Assembly: GCA_029204225.1 (NCBI GenBank)
Contig: CM055096.1
Location: forward strand, 59,163,600 to 59,227,599
Source: Diphasiastrum complanatum
Taxonomy: Eukaryota > Streptophyta > Lycopodiopsida > Lycopodiales > Lycopodiaceae
Length of the DNA stretch: 64,000 bases
Direction of reading: 5' to 3'
Shown here: in pieces, positions 43,046 to 54,261 of the stretch
How positions within the stretch are numbered: position 1 is the stretch's first letter
Layout: every line of letters starts with the position of its first letter
Program-made: the position numbers and the translations under genes
Notes under the pieces: model-generated
Seen by the model: the letters and a program-made list of their open reading frames with translations, nothing else
What the model was told of the DNA's origin: nothing
Database searches by the model: none

Positions 43046-43961
43046 GATCTAACACACATCTACTAATCACTCTAGTAATAGTAATCCACATTAAGGAGCC
43101 TATAAGTTTTTTATATAAAATGATGTCCATGAAGGATCTTTCATCATCTTTATTATACACTTTTGCATCTTGTTCCATAGGAGTTTCTACATACTTGCAA
43201 TCTTGCATCTTAAACTTCTTTAGCAAACTTTGAGCATAGTTTGTTTGACTAATAAAGATGAAATCAGATCCTCTAATGACCTCTATGCCATAGATCAGCA
43301 AAAGTACAATACCATGATCATCAAACTTAAGGTATAATCTAAGATCATATTCACTTTGAGAGAAACCAAGTAAAATACGATGATGATGTAGTCTTGAATT
43401 CCAAGACCTAGAAGCTTGCTTCAATCCATAGATGCTCCTTTGTAGATGACAAACCTTGTTCTCCAACCCGAGTTTGATGAATCCTTGGCGCTGCTCCATG
43501 AAAATGTCTTCTTCCAAGAATACATTAAGAAATGCATTTGACACATCCATTTGACAAAGTATCTATCCAAAATGAGAGGCAAGAGCAAGAATCAATTTTA
43601 TTGTGACCATCTTGGCCATGGGTGCAAAAGTCTCCACATAATCTATGCCCTTCTCTTGGGCATATCCCTTGGCAACTAGCCTTTTCTCATGCTTGCTTAT
43701 GCTTCCATTTGAATTTAACTTGAGTTTGAACATCCACTTACATCCTATCACATTCTTAGATGGTCTATTAACAAGGATCCAAGCACTATTATCCATCAAA
43801 GCATTATACTCATCTAGCATAGCTTGGTACCATTTTTTTGAACTCAAAGCATCTTCTATAGTTGAAGGCTCATCAAAACTTGACATAAGAGCAAAATAAG
43901 TAGATGGATTACTCTCGGCTTGCTGTCCCTTGCCTTGATATGTGAGCCTTGTTGGCTGCAC
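43038..43961 (-). pseudogene. copia reverse transcriptase of Copia-E
   Basis: First piece (43961-43563): DALSSKKWYQAMLDEYNALM, GCKWMFKLKLNSNGSISKHE and KRLVAKGYAQEKGIDYVETF. Second piece (43550-43038): [20 protein letters not shown] and SIYGLKQASRSWNSRLHHHR. At the expected catalytic box the text is LLIYGIEVIRGSDFIFISQT: the Y-V-D-D box and about 40 following residues have been deleted, joining IY to the later GIEVLRG block. The reading then ends after SLMWITITR, where RNase H should follow. Confidence 0.9.
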
Positions 43962-43980
43962 TCTTACCCTTGATGATCTT

Positions 43981-44735
43981 CTAGGTGTGGTAGGGTATTA
44001 GCTCAAGAGGATGAGATGTCTTTGTGATAAAACTTGGAAAAGCCTTCTTATGTGCCTTGGATAGTGCACATGCTTCACAAATCTTTTCCTCCTTTGCTAA
44101 GGACCTTGGAAGGCCTAAGGCAAACTCCTCCTTGCACATAGCCTCCATAGAACTTGGATTGATGTGTCCAAACCTTTTGTGACAAAGATCAAAGTTTGAC
44201 AATTTGTCCTCCTCGGCTAGTCTCACAATAGTGGTGTCAACAAAAGAATCTAACTTGTAAAGTTTTCCAAGTCTAGTGCCTTTAGCAATAACTTTGTCGT
44301 TCTTCTTTATGTAACAATCATTAGAAGTGAATTCCACACAAAAACCATTATCAACCATTTGTACAACACTAAGTAGATTCTTAGTGATGCTAGGAATGTA
44401 CAAAACTCCTTCAACATTGATCTTTCTTGAAGATCCTAAGCACAAGGGGATAGAACCTACTCCTTCTATCTTACAAACATCATCATTGGGTGTAAAATAG
44501 ATTTGATAGGTCCTTTATAAAACAAAAGAGTTGAAAAGTACTCCCTTTTACTTGTCATGTGGGAACTTGCCCCACTATCTATCCACTATGAATCTCCCCC
44601 CTTGAAGCTTGATGAAGAAAAGCTTGACATCATTAGTGAGTCCTCATGTGGACACTCTTCCTCCTCTTGGCTGATGTTTGCTTGTCCTTGTGCTTGCTTC
44701 TTCTTGAAGCATTCCGAGGCATAGTGCCTCACACA
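43981..44735 (-). pseudogene. copia gag end, protease and pre-integrase of Copia-E
   Basis: From the right: the last part of a zinc knuckle and FKKKQAQGQANI at about 44735-44690, EDSLMMSSFSSSSF, then a protease start with the D-S-G context near 44570 (WIDSGASSHMTS). The piece 44445-43981 reads VEGVLYIPSITKNLLSVVQM, the zinc-binding residues in LCHKRFGHIN and CEACALSKAH, and HPLELIPYHT. Here the integrase catalytic core is missing and text typical of the integrase-RT linker follows. Confidence 0.8.
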
Positions 44736-44994
44736 ATGTAAAACTTGCTATTTTTGGCTCCTACTTTTTCTCTAACCTATTTATGTACATTTTGGCCTCA
44801 TTTCAAAGGTGCCATCACAAAGTAGGATGTGGAATAAACTTCTTGAAAAGCATTCTATGCTATTTGGCATGTGTGACATGGTATAACATGGCCAAATTGC
44901 CAATTACAAGTCATATGACCAAAATTGGTCCAAACTAGCTTGTGAAATTTTAACATCCATAGCATCATCATAACCCTCCAATCTAATAGGTGCA

Positions 44995-46190
44995 TCTTTG
45001 ACCTAGAAAACTCTTTGGCTACTTCTCTGGAAGATGCTTTCGGATGTGATTTTATGGGGTTCCTTGTACCAGATGATTGAGATGTTGATGATTATCTGAT
45101 CTCAAACAGTGATTTGATTGGCAAAGATGAAGAAGCAAGTGATCTGATTGGCAAAGATGAAGAAGCAAGTATTGTAATGGATGAGGAAGCAATCACCAGT
45201 GATGAGAAAGTTGAAGAAAAAATATGCTACTCGCACGAGAAACAGATCAAGTAAATCAATAGCCAGAAGCAATGATCGAACAACCACTACAAATCATAAG
45301 GAAGGTCACAATAATTTTTTTTTTCTTAAACTAAACTATGAGGACGTCTTGAGTACATGGTCAGATCGGGGATGCTTCTGGACAGACAGTCAATGGCTCC
45401 AGACTGTTCCTCCCGACTCTACATCACATTCATTGGTATCCAACTTAATTTGAATTTCCTGGAATATTGATGCAAAGCTGCTTACAACGAGTCTTTTGTT
45501 GTATACTCTTGCTATTTCCTCAAAAGTTTCTATAGTAGCAAATTTTTTTGGTGAAAGATTAAACTTCAAAGTAGCTATATGATAGAGCTTGTCGGAGGCA
45601 TTTTCAGTTTTGAAACAACTGACCTCTGAGTAACTTTAAGCACAATATCAGTGCCAAAAACGACACTGGCTTCTGTGTCATCTATTGGCATTACTACTTG
45701 ATCAACATTTTTGTTTCACAAAAAATGTATGGTTTGTTTCACTTGTCTGGACGCTAACCTCCCTCGTTACAGGAAGGCGGAAGCTCTAGGATGAGCTCTT
45801 TTGGCGATTAATAAGTTTTATTGGTTGTTTTCTATCAGAAAGTAAGCACATTGATTTTATCGAATGAATGATAATGAGGCTGCATATTCTTAAGCACTTC
45901 TTAAAGTCTCTGTGTTCACAATCGTAAGTTGCAAAATAATTAACACGGTATTCTGCCTTAAAACAGGAAGAGGTAAACTTGGACGTAGGCGTTGTTCCAC
46001 ATTTAAGCCCTGAAAGTGTTAGATCTCTAGAGAAAAAGGAAGAAACCCACGTGCTTGCAACAATAGACGGAGGAAGAGAAGCTTGGGTGCTGCATACAGG
46101 GAGAAACACGGGACAAGGCTTTTCTCAAAGAAAATTCTTTATGAAGTTAGAAAGTAGCAGTAGCAGCGGAGGCTGGAGCCCATCTAAATT
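44995..46190 (+). pseudogene. CCT-domain protein pseudogene (CIA2/ASML2-like)
   Basis: A plus-strand, host-type gene remnant. It starts with SLATSLEDAFGCDFMGFLVP and, after a TGA at 45078, an acidic segment containing a 30-bp tandem duplication (SDLIGKDEEA twice, 45110-45170). A shifted frame then gives LKLNYEDVLSTWSDRGCFWT (45325-45387), a block typical of plant CCT proteins related to CIA2 and ASML2. The CCT domain itself is at 46075-46170: GREAWVLH, a one-base loss near 46094, then YREKHGTRLFSKKILYEVRK, followed by stops. CCT proteins act as nuclear transcription regulators. With a stop, frameshifts and a broken CCT domain, this copy should be inactive. Confidence 0.75.
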
Positions 46191-46199
46191 AGGTACTGT

Positions 46200-47020
46200 G
46201 TGTTGTCACTGTTGAATAGTTAGCAAGCAGATATTGTAATAATTCTATTGTCGTCATCTTCGGTTGTCATAAACTATCTGTGATTTCTTTCTTTACTAGT
46301 TATTGCAATCAAGCTCTTGCATGATATGCAGCTTCGGTGATTTGATCTCTTTGGTTACTTACTAGGCTAACACTGTGATTAAGCTTCTGACTTCGAAGCT
46401 TCTGTGATTTGAACTCTTTGGTTACTTACTGCCTAGCCAATTGTGATCATGCTCCTCCGTTCGAACTACGAAGCTTCTTTGAATTGAATCTCTTTGGTTA
46501 CTGCCCACCTAACTGCGATCAAGCTCCATTCGTAGCTCAGTCCGTAGCTTTCGCGATATGATATCTTTTTTTACTAGCTAACTACTGCAATCAAGATCCG
46601 TTGACAATTTGGCAGCTTCTGCAGCATGGCCTAGGTGTTGCGAAGTAATTGTGCTCTCTTTTTGGCAATTAGGTGACTGCAATCAAGTTCCATTGGCAGC
46701 TTGTGCAGCACGGTTTGCTTACCACCTTACTGCAATCAAGTTGCATTTGAATTTTGCAGCTTCTGCAGCGCGGTTGAGAAGTGACTGAGTTTTCTTTTTA
46801 GTTACTACCTACCTGCAATCAAACTCCATTTGTGGCTTTTGAAATTTCCAGCAAACGTCGTAGGTGCTAAGTAGTAACTGTAATGTCTCTTGGGTAACGG
46901 GTTGCTAGCTATTCGCTAACCACAATCAAGTTCCATAGTCCCTGGTGCACCTCATGCAGCACGCCGACGTAGGTGCTAAGAATTGACTAAGATTCTCTTT
47001 GGTTACTAGCAAACGAGCTC
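46200..47020. repeat. diverged minisatellite, about nine units of 55-110 bp
   Basis: Units share a core near ctgcaatcaagctccattcg...cagcttctg...gatctctttggttactagct. Cores begin at about 46304, 46372, 46441, 46512, 46584, 46677, 46732, 46811 and 46921. The unit length varies and the copies are strongly diverged, so this array is old. It lies between the CCT pseudogene and the PR-10-like exon. Confidence 0.75.
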
Positions 47021-47231
47021 CATTTGCAGCGTGCCTAAGAAGAAGAAGCCGGAATCAGGATCCATCTACAGCGCATGACATAGCATCATAACTGAAGATA
47101 CATATACTCTAGATCAGGAATCAGTAGTTTTTTCAACCAGCATAAAGTAGAACTTTTTGCATAAGATGAAGTACAACTGACGTTGGCGTTGTGACATGTT
47201 TCTATTGTGATTGGTTGCAGCTAAGGTAATT

Positions 47232-47401
47232 TTTGTTACCTTGCATGCAGTTACAGTTTCTCAGGAAACTGAATACGCACTTATGATGGTTGAGACGATC
47301 TCAACAAATGTACAGCTGAAGATATCTGTCAGGAGGCTATGGAGCGTGTTAATTGATCCCAATATTCTTCAGAAGGCCCTTCCTAATCCAAGCACCATGG
47401 G
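47232..47401 (+). pseudogene. Bet v 1 / PR-10 / MLP-like first-exon fragment
   Basis: An ATG at 47283 or 47286 opens MVETISTNVQLKISVRRLWS, then VLIDPNILQKALPNPSTM, and the sequence ends in gtt at 47402. The pattern of an N-terminal beta strand followed by a short helix with RLW and DPNxLxKALP resembles the start of Bet v 1-fold proteins, especially the PR-10 and MLP kinds, small cytosolic ligand-binding proteins. About 40 residues are present of a usual ~155. The remainder was not found downstream, where direct repeats and a gypsy LTR follow. Confidence 0.45.
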
Positions 47402-47559
47402 TTGGTGTCCACCACCACTTTGTATATATTTTTTATTGATTTTGAAAAGTCAAAAGGCTTTCAACTCGAGTTTTAGTGAGATGGTGACACTTCTCAAATT
47501 GTGAGGATTGGTATTTTGCTAGTATGCATCCAAATCCACATCTCAATGCCAAGTTTGGC

Positions 47560-47679
47560 CCAATCATGTTAAGTGGTGTAGATCATGAGACCAATCACTT
47601 TAAGAGGTGTAGATTATCTGGTCCAATTATATTAAGAGGTGCAAATCAATTGGCCAATTACATTTAGAGGTGCAAATCT
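47560..47679. repeat. four ~31-bp tandem repeats abutting a gypsy LTR
   Basis: Units of the form ccaatcatgttaagtggtgtagatcatgaga follow each other four times (about 47560, 47591, 47622 and 47653) with substitutions. The array ends exactly where the LTR at 47680 begins. Confidence 0.8.
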
Positions 47680-48154
47680 TGTTGTTGGAGGGTTTGCATA
47701 TATTGAGACAACCTTAACCATAGTTAATAAGTGAGAGGGATTTGGCACCCCTGCGTGTGTAAGTCCAATCCGATAATCACATAGTTATTTGATTAGTTAG
47801 AAGTTAATAAAAGAACTTTAGGCCTTTTTGCGAGACTTTTAATGTCACAAGGCCTAATAGTCGAGTTAGAAACTAATAAGGACTTCCCCCATTTTTTTTA
47901 ATTTCAAATAATAAGGGAGGTGAAAATTGGCCAATAGGAATTGAGGCCAAAGCCCTAAAATCCACTATATAAAGTGATGGATTCGAGTTATTTTGTACTT
48001 TCTTTTTTCATTTCAATACAAGCAGGTTGGGCCTCTTATGAAATGGATATGGAATGTATTTGCTCTTCTTCTTTCCTCCTCTATTTCTCATGTTTTCTTT
48101 GGATATGCTAATTATTGGATTTGATACTTGTTGGGATTTATCTTTATTATACTT

Positions 48155-48210
<56 letters not shown>

Positions 48211-48396
48211 ATCATTATTGAGTAGTGTTAATGGTTTGTGTTAGATGTGGATCATATGCATTTGCTTCATTATAAACTATGCTATCGCTCTCATGGGAAC
48301 GAATCTTCGCGTGACAACTAGTTAATCCTCTTCACCTCCTTGATGCTTGTGTGCTTGGATTTAGAGTTGAAGGTGGATAAGAAATACCTCGCTACA
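47680..48396 (+). repeat. gypsy LTR, related to the Gypsy-1 LTR
   Basis: 717 bases from TGTTGTTGGAGGG to ...CGCTACA. It aligns by eye with the LTR at 7419-8157 over most of its length. A TATA-like ctatataaagtgatgg lies at 47963, and a GA microsatellite sits at 48160-48207 in the place where the other LTR has only gagagagaaaaggagagaga. It is followed by a primer-site-like sequence, so it was a 5' LTR, but no gypsy coding sequence follows. Confidence 0.85.
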
Positions 48397-48400
48397 ATTT

Positions 48401-48419
48401 TGGCACCTCTGTCGGAGAG
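48401..48419 (+). promoter_or_regulatory. degenerate tRNA-Asp-type primer site
   Basis: TGGCACCTCTGTCGGAGA lies four bases after the LTR end and matches the plant tRNA-Asp complement at about 13 of 18 positions. Either it has decayed or a different tRNA is used. Confidence 0.5.
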
Positions 48420-49099
48420 CTACACCAATTTTTCATTTTCAGCATGTTTTTGATCCATGCTTGGATGTTAGCTTGCATTTAGGCATCTTCTTGGCATAAT
48501 AAGGTGAATTGCATTCACTTTGGATTTATGAAGCAATCTCAATTTTGATCCATTGATTCCAAGTAGACATTTGATAGAAAGAGCATCAAATGTAAATTTA
48601 GAAGACCAAAGGCACCAAGGGTTGTTGATACATCTAGTAGATGATTGGATATAATTTTTGAGGCTAGGTAGGTGTGTCCACCTGGTATTTTTTAAATCCT
48701 TGGGATTCAACATCCTTGATCTCAAGTTTTATGTCCAAAATTGAAAGCTTTTCTGAAAGCTAGTCAAGAGAGTGAAATTGTTTGACATAGATTATTGACA
48801 AATCATTCATTTTCAATCCAACTCTCAAGAATAGAGTTTTTGAGCTTGTGTGAGTTCATAGGAGTTATTGGATTTGAATTTTGTAACATTCTTGGAGTGT
48901 CAAGGTTGTTTGATCTTGGGAAGATCAACTCTTCACATTGACTAGATTTTGGTGTGGTATGATTCTAGTATTTGTGATCTAGATCCTTGAAGATTTTGCT
49001 AGTGCTTTGAATTGTGTTCAAATCAAGTTGTTTGGAGATCACACATTCATTTCTAGAGTCATTTCACACACGTGAGCTTGGTGCTCATTACTTGCTCAT

Positions 49100-50020
49100 C
49101 ATGGCATCAATAGGAGCATGCCTGTTGGAAGCAAGTGAGATGTATCTAATGATCTCCTAAGGAGCTAGGAGCATGTGCTTCAGCCAAGGAGGCATGAGAT
49201 ACCTTGCAAGCAATTTATGAATCCAAAAATACGTCAAGGCTTCTCAATTTGAGAAACCAAAACCAAAACAAGGGATAGATTGCCCAAAATTATGTTGAGG
49301 GTGAAGGATTACAATAGGGAGCTTGCATGCATTGGTGATGCTATCAAATCTCAAGAGCTTGTTCAAATTGTATGAATGGTATTAATAATGATTTGTCTAG
49401 TCTTGTTCAATCCTATGCTATTTAAGAGGAGCTACCATCTATGGAGAGCCTACAAGGTGTGTTGGTGGCCGAGGAGAGTACGCATGAGCTCAAGCTTGCA
49501 AGGATGGGGCAAATCATGGCAAAGGAAGAGGAGGAGAAGGCAGTCATCACCCAAGGCAAAGGCAAAGGAGAGGGGAAGACACATTCAAAGAAGAAGGACA
49601 AGGTCAAGGAGGAGAGTGATGATGCATCACAATTGTCAACAAGTCGAAAGGACAAATCCAAGATGAAGTGCTTCTATTGTGGTAAGAAGGGGCATTTTGC
49701 TTTGGAATGCTTCAAGAAGAAAAAAGCTTTTGGTAAGCAAGCTAATCTCACTAATGAGAGAGACGAGAGTGAAAATGAAGAATCACTTATGATGTCAATT
49801 CACTCTTTTTTCTAGTTTTAAAGGTGAAAGTCCTTGGTGGATAGATAGTGTTGTTAGTTCTCACATGACTAGCCAAAGATGATTTTTCTCTAATCTTGCA
49901 TCCTATGATGGTATTAGAAAGTACATTTACATTGCAAATGATAATGAGTGTAAAATCAAAGGAATTGGTAGTGTGTCAATAGATCTAGGATCCACCAAGA
50001 TCTTTAAGCTAGACGGTGTT
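49100..50020 (+). pseudogene. copia gag and protease start of Copia-F
   Basis: The capsid part is broken by stops (about 49100-49430). From 49441 the frame is open: ELPSMESLQGVLVAEE, a Lys/Glu-rich segment, and the nucleocapsid knuckle CFYCGKKGHFALEC (49669-49710, CX2CX4HX4C). The protease follows after a stop at 49815, beginning SPWWIDSVVSSHMTS: the family D-S-G is D-S-V here, so the flap of the active site is altered. It ends near 50020 with GIGSVSIDLGS. Confidence 0.8.
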
Positions 50021-50681
50021 CTCTTACCAAGATGGCAAACCTAATGGTTAGGTAAGATTGACTTGTTTTAGGTAAACCTAATGTCAATTTGACACCTAAA
50101 CTCATGTTGGACCTCCTCAACCAGCCAAGAAGATGATCCATATTGTATATCATTCAATCATACTATTGATGCAAGATTGAGAAGTTGGGAGTTTTTCCAC
50201 TATTTTGAGTTTTTCCTCTATTGGTGTGTTGATCTTATGATGCAAAATGCAATCTAAACTTGATTAGGATCATTCTCTGTCCACAGGTCGTACTGGTGGT
50301 CGTACCCCACACGCGAACCTGGAAATTTGCATGTTTTGATCTCTTATTGATTGCTCTTGATTGAAATTGCCAATCTAGATCTAAATTTGAGAGCTCGTTT
50401 TGTAACAATTGCTACATCAATCAATCAATCACTCTTGTGAATCATTTTGGCATTCATTTGTGGTCCTTTTCTGTGTACTTTCAACAAGAATACTCTCTCT
50501 CTAAAAAAAACCCAAGCTGAAAAACAAAATTTCCCTAAGAAAAATTGTTCTACATCATATACTGAGGACATCCCTGAGGCAACCGTTGAAGCAACCCCCA
50601 ATACAATCTCCCCTAAAACACAAAAGCCTACTAGATTTAAGGCGATGAAAAAGAGGCCAAAAAGTTTAGCCTCTCAGAATT

Positions 50682-50683
<2 letters not shown>

Positions 50684-50735
<52 letters not shown>
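50684..50735. repeat. TA microsatellite
   Basis: About 26 TA units. Readings of Ile-Tyr on either strand are artefacts. Confidence 0.95.
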
Positions 50736-50739
<4 letters not shown>

Positions 50740-50775
50740 TCTACTCTTGTTCTACCTAGATGGCAATCAATCCAC

Positions 50776-51048
50776 TTGAGAACTCCGCCAAATGTTAGTT
50801 TCAAGAATGATGTTTTTTGTGCAAATGATTGTGTCTCTAATGATGTTGATGTCACGGAGCTTGCAAGGATCGAGGAAGAGCACCAAGAAGAAGGAAGTGT
50901 GTCAAGGGTTGGGGAGGGGGTGATTTCTTCTCAACTTGTGATCCCAAGAAGCTTCTCAAGAGGCAAGGCCGAGCCTATGTGGCTCACATTTCATGAAAAG
51001 GAAAAGCAAGTGGTTATGTCATCAAATGTTTGCTTTTGGATCTTGTAA
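50776..51048 (+). pseudogene. integrase-RT linker of Copia-F
   Basis: 90 open residues ending in LVIPRSFSRGKAEPMWLTFH and KQVVMSS. Copia-G has ELITPKRSSRVRMEPLRLTY at the same place of its polyprotein, so this is the linker between integrase and RT. Integrase itself is missing between 50020 and 50776, apart from short unplaced stretches. Confidence 0.6.
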
Positions 51049-52060
51049 GAGTAAGAGTGTGTTTCTTATTCATAGTGCGAAAAAATGTGTTTTTTCATGT
51101 TGTCAGACAATTTGTAAACACATTATGAGAATAAGTGAATCATCCTCCAAGGACACTTTGTATCCATAAGGATGTATTTAGCCTCATTAGATTTGAGATT
51201 AGCATGGAAATCAAGCATAAAGATATGATGCAAATTCTTTGTTTACTATAGCATGCATAGTCTTGCCAATCTTGATATGACTAATTCTCAAGATTTTTGT
51301 AACATGATGTTGGATCTTTGACTCTTCATTTTCTCATGGAGTTGTAGCTATTTTCAACGAGGAGGAGCTTTTGGATCAATCATGCTCTTCAAGGATGAAA
51401 GAAATCAATGGAAAAAGTGCTCAAATGGTGGAAAGCTCTTCTTGATGCTTGGAGATGGCTTTCAATCAAGGAAGCCTTGTCTTGGCTATGGTGATCTTGC
51501 TGCAATTATAGATGTTATTGGCTAGTTTTCTCATACATTTCATGCCAAAGGATCCACTTGAAAAACTATTTTTGGTTACTTAATATTAGGAGATAAGCAC
51601 ACTTATCAAGTTAATTTTTGAGGAGTGTGAAGAATATGCAAAATTTAGCTTGATAGTTTTTGCAATTTCATGTACCTATGTAAATCTCTCACAAGTGTGG
51701 AGCATGTTCTCATGTGTGGAGGGTAGGCCTAATCATTTTAGTTCATTTATGTTGAGTTTGAATAGTCAATAGTGTTGGAAAGAAGAATGTCGATACGATA
51801 CGTCGAAGATTGAACGAATTATCGAGCGCAGTGGAATGAACCTTCTTTCCTAATGCATGACTAAGTCTATTAATAAGTGAACAAAGCTATAATGAAAAAA
51901 GTCATGTTCAAGCTTTTAGCAACTAATTTTGAAATCATTACCACTAAAGTGATTTCGTAGCCAAACAATGGCGTATTGAATATTGCAACGTTGAAGTATT
52001 CAACAGATCAGAAGAAGCAACAAGAAATTTATCAGTTACAAATAACTACAGAGAAACATA

Positions 52061-52731
52061 TATTAAATTTACACAAGCTAGTTGCACAATTACCACTTGT
52101 AAATGACTTTGAGGCCATGTTGTGGGATGTCACACGTGCCAAAAGCATAAGATACCTTATTCTAAGTCAAATCATTAACCTAGCTTTGGAATGGTACCTT
52201 TGGGATATGTCCAAAGAGTACATAGATAGGGTAGAGAAAAAGTAGGAGCTAAAAATAGCATTTTTCTCATTGTTTTTGGATCTCGAGGCATTGACCCTAA
52301 ATAGGGTGGATCAAGTGGATCTTTAGGTTAGATGTTAGGGTTAGGTTATGATGAATACATAGAAGCCCTAATATGCTCAAATCCAAGCTCTACATGTATA
52401 AATATGTGATGGGATTTCCATCCAATTATGAGCAAAATCGAGATTTTCCTTCTTGACTAGTTTGAGTCTATGATTTGATTGATAAATGCTATTGGCATAT
52501 GATGATTGAATGAGTTTAGAGTTGTAGGTACAGTACACAGGCAGCAGCAGGCCACCGTACTTTCACACGTGTGAAGAGTTTTGGAGCTAATTCATGGAGT
52601 TCAAGCCAAGATAAGCTAGGAATCAATGCATTGATTAGTAATCTAGCTTCTAGATATTGTTTGGATCTTAAGTAGGTGCTCTCTCCATCATTTCTAGGAT
52701 CAAATGAGATTATTTTGCTGCATTTTTATCA
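52061..52731 (+). repeat. 5' LTR of Copia-G (671 bp)
   Basis: Starts TATTAAATTTACAC, where the 3' LTR starts TGTTAAATTTACAC: the terminal TG has become TA here. Ends ctgcatttttatca. A small insertion (tagttgca, about 52081) and a few substitutions separate it from the 3' LTR. A TATA-like tataaatatgtgatggg is at 52398. Confidence 0.95.
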
Positions 52732-52744
52732 TGGTATCAGAGCC
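52732..52744 (+). promoter_or_regulatory. tRNA-iMet primer binding site of Copia-G
   Basis: TGGTATCAGAGCC follows the 5' LTR directly and matches the complement of the 3' end of plant initiator tRNA-Met, the standard copia primer. Confidence 0.95.
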
Positions 52745-53190
52745 ATTCCAAGAAATGAGCTTCACTTCACGCTAGAATCATAGTTTTTGATGCAATTCAA
52801 GCATTGATTGCTATCTAGACATAATCTATGAGTAGTACCTTCAATTCTTGATCAATTTGAGTGAAGACAGATCTAATGGTTTTTTATTTACAGGTTTTTA
52901 GTCTTCAAAATCCGAGTTGATGTGCATATGATTCCTTTTGGTTCAGGTTAGGTGAACCTTATATCCTTGTGAAGTCGAGGTCAAGGAGGAGGCAATTCTA
53001 GATCCATTTTTTATGCAAATTCAAACTAGTTTCCATTCTTGTTGACATTCATAGATTTGATTTGGCTTAAGATCAGGTAGGATCTTATTGAGAGGTCAAG
53101 TTTGAGCTTTCTCAGGTAGTGGGATAGCTAGTCTTTCAATCATTTCTATTTTGCATCTATTTTTGTGATCAAGATCTTGTTTAAAGATAG

Positions 53191-54261
53191 ATGGCTTCAG
53201 TAAATGCATATCTTTTGAATTCGCATGATAGATTGAATGCTTCTAATTATTCAATTTGGAAGCTAAGAATGAAATCAATTCTAATTTTACAAGATCTAAT
53301 GGATATAGTGAGTGGTGAAGAGGATGAGCCCATTCACCCTCAAGAAGCTACAAAATACAAAAGGAGGTGCAAGGTTGCTCTCCATTGTATATAAATGATT
53401 GTAGCTAATGAGCTTCTTAAGGCTTAAGAAGCATGAAAAACTCTTCAAAAGATATATGAATCCAAGAATACTTCAAAGTTGCTATCCTTGAAGAATCAAA
53501 TCCTTCAATGTTTTCAAGCTAAAGGAGAGAGTGGACATTCATATGTGTTGAGAGTTAAGGACTTAAACAAAGAACTTGCTTACATAGGAGATTCCATTAA
53601 GGAAAGTGAACTTGTTCAACTAATCTTGAATGGTTTGAGTGTGGATTTTGCTAACCTAGTGCAAGGCTATGCAATTATGGGCAAGTTGCCCTCACTTGAA
53701 GATGTCCAAGGAGTCCTCATGGCCAAGGAGAGTAGGAGAACTCACATCAAGTCAAGAATGGAGAAGCCCTCCCTCAATGATGGAGATGACAAGGCTCTTT
53801 TCACCAAGAGCAAGAGCAAATCCAAAGGCAAGGGTGCTGCATTCAAGAAGAATCAAGTCAAAGGTGAAGGTCAAGAAGGATCTTCAAGTCCAAGCTCGAG
53901 CAAGCCAAAGAAGGATAAGTCGAAGATCAAATGCTACTTTTGTGGCAAGATGGAGCACTATGCCTCAAAGTGCTTCAAGAAAAAGCAATCTCAAAGTCAA
54001 GCAAACCTAGGCCAAGAGGAAGAGGAGAGCTCTCATGAAAATCCACTCATGATGTCAAGTTTCTCATCTTCAAGCATAAGAGGTGAAGACTTTTGGTGGA
54101 TAGATAGTGGGGCTAGCTCCCACATGACAAGTAAGAGGGAGTATTTCTCAAACTTATCTACCTATGATGGACCTATCAAGTCAATTTTTACAGCAAATGA
54201 TTATGCTTGTGAGGTAGAAGGCATAGGATCCATACCTTTATCCTTGGGATCTTCAAGGTAG
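53191..54261 (+). pseudogene. gag and protease of Copia-G
   Basis: ATG at 53191 opens MASVNAYLLNSHDRLNASNY, the copia gag start (LNxxNYxxWKxRM). After stops at about 53392 and 53427 the frame from 53479 stays open for 260 residues: LSLKNQILQCFQAKGESGHS, LQGV-like SLEDVQGVLMAKE, a Lys/Ser-rich linker, the knuckle CYFCGKMEHYASKC (CX2CX4HX4C, RNA binding), and the protease WWIDSGASSHMTSKREYF with an intact D-S-G, up to GIGSIPLSLGSSR. A frameshift at about 54260 separates the rest of the protease and integrase. Confidence 0.9.

Larger units (their letters stand above)
42545..44935 (-). mobile_element. Ty1/copia relic (Copia-E), same family as Copia-G
   Basis: A minus-strand element with an LTR remnant at about 42545-43045, RT at 43038-43961, protease to pre-integrase at 43981-44445, a protease/gag edge at 44500-44735, and a partial LTR copy at 44737-44935. 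It resembles Copia-G in coding and LTR sequence (IYVDD region, ALGLPRSLAKEEK, MEQDAKV). The RNase H domain, the integrase catalytic core and most of gag are deleted, so this is a scarred copy. Confidence 0.85.
48430..51770 (+). mobile_element. Ty1/copia debris (Copia-F)
   Basis: Scattered remains of a plus-strand copia related to Copia-G: gag with a zinc knuckle (to 49815), a protease piece (49830-50020), an integrase-RT linker (50780-51047), and finally a purine tract (gaggagtg at 51612-51620) with the first ~150 bases of a 3' LTR. Integrase, RT and RNase H are gone. The relic ends where Copia-H inserted at 51773. The first 600 bases (48430-49070) show no recognisable coding sequence. Confidence 0.7.

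Noticed and set aside
52061-52245. A repeated small protein (about 60-90 residues) in both LTRs of Copia-G
   Set aside because: The frame lies in the U3 part of the LTR and is duplicated only because the LTRs are. There is no evidence that LTR sequence is translated.
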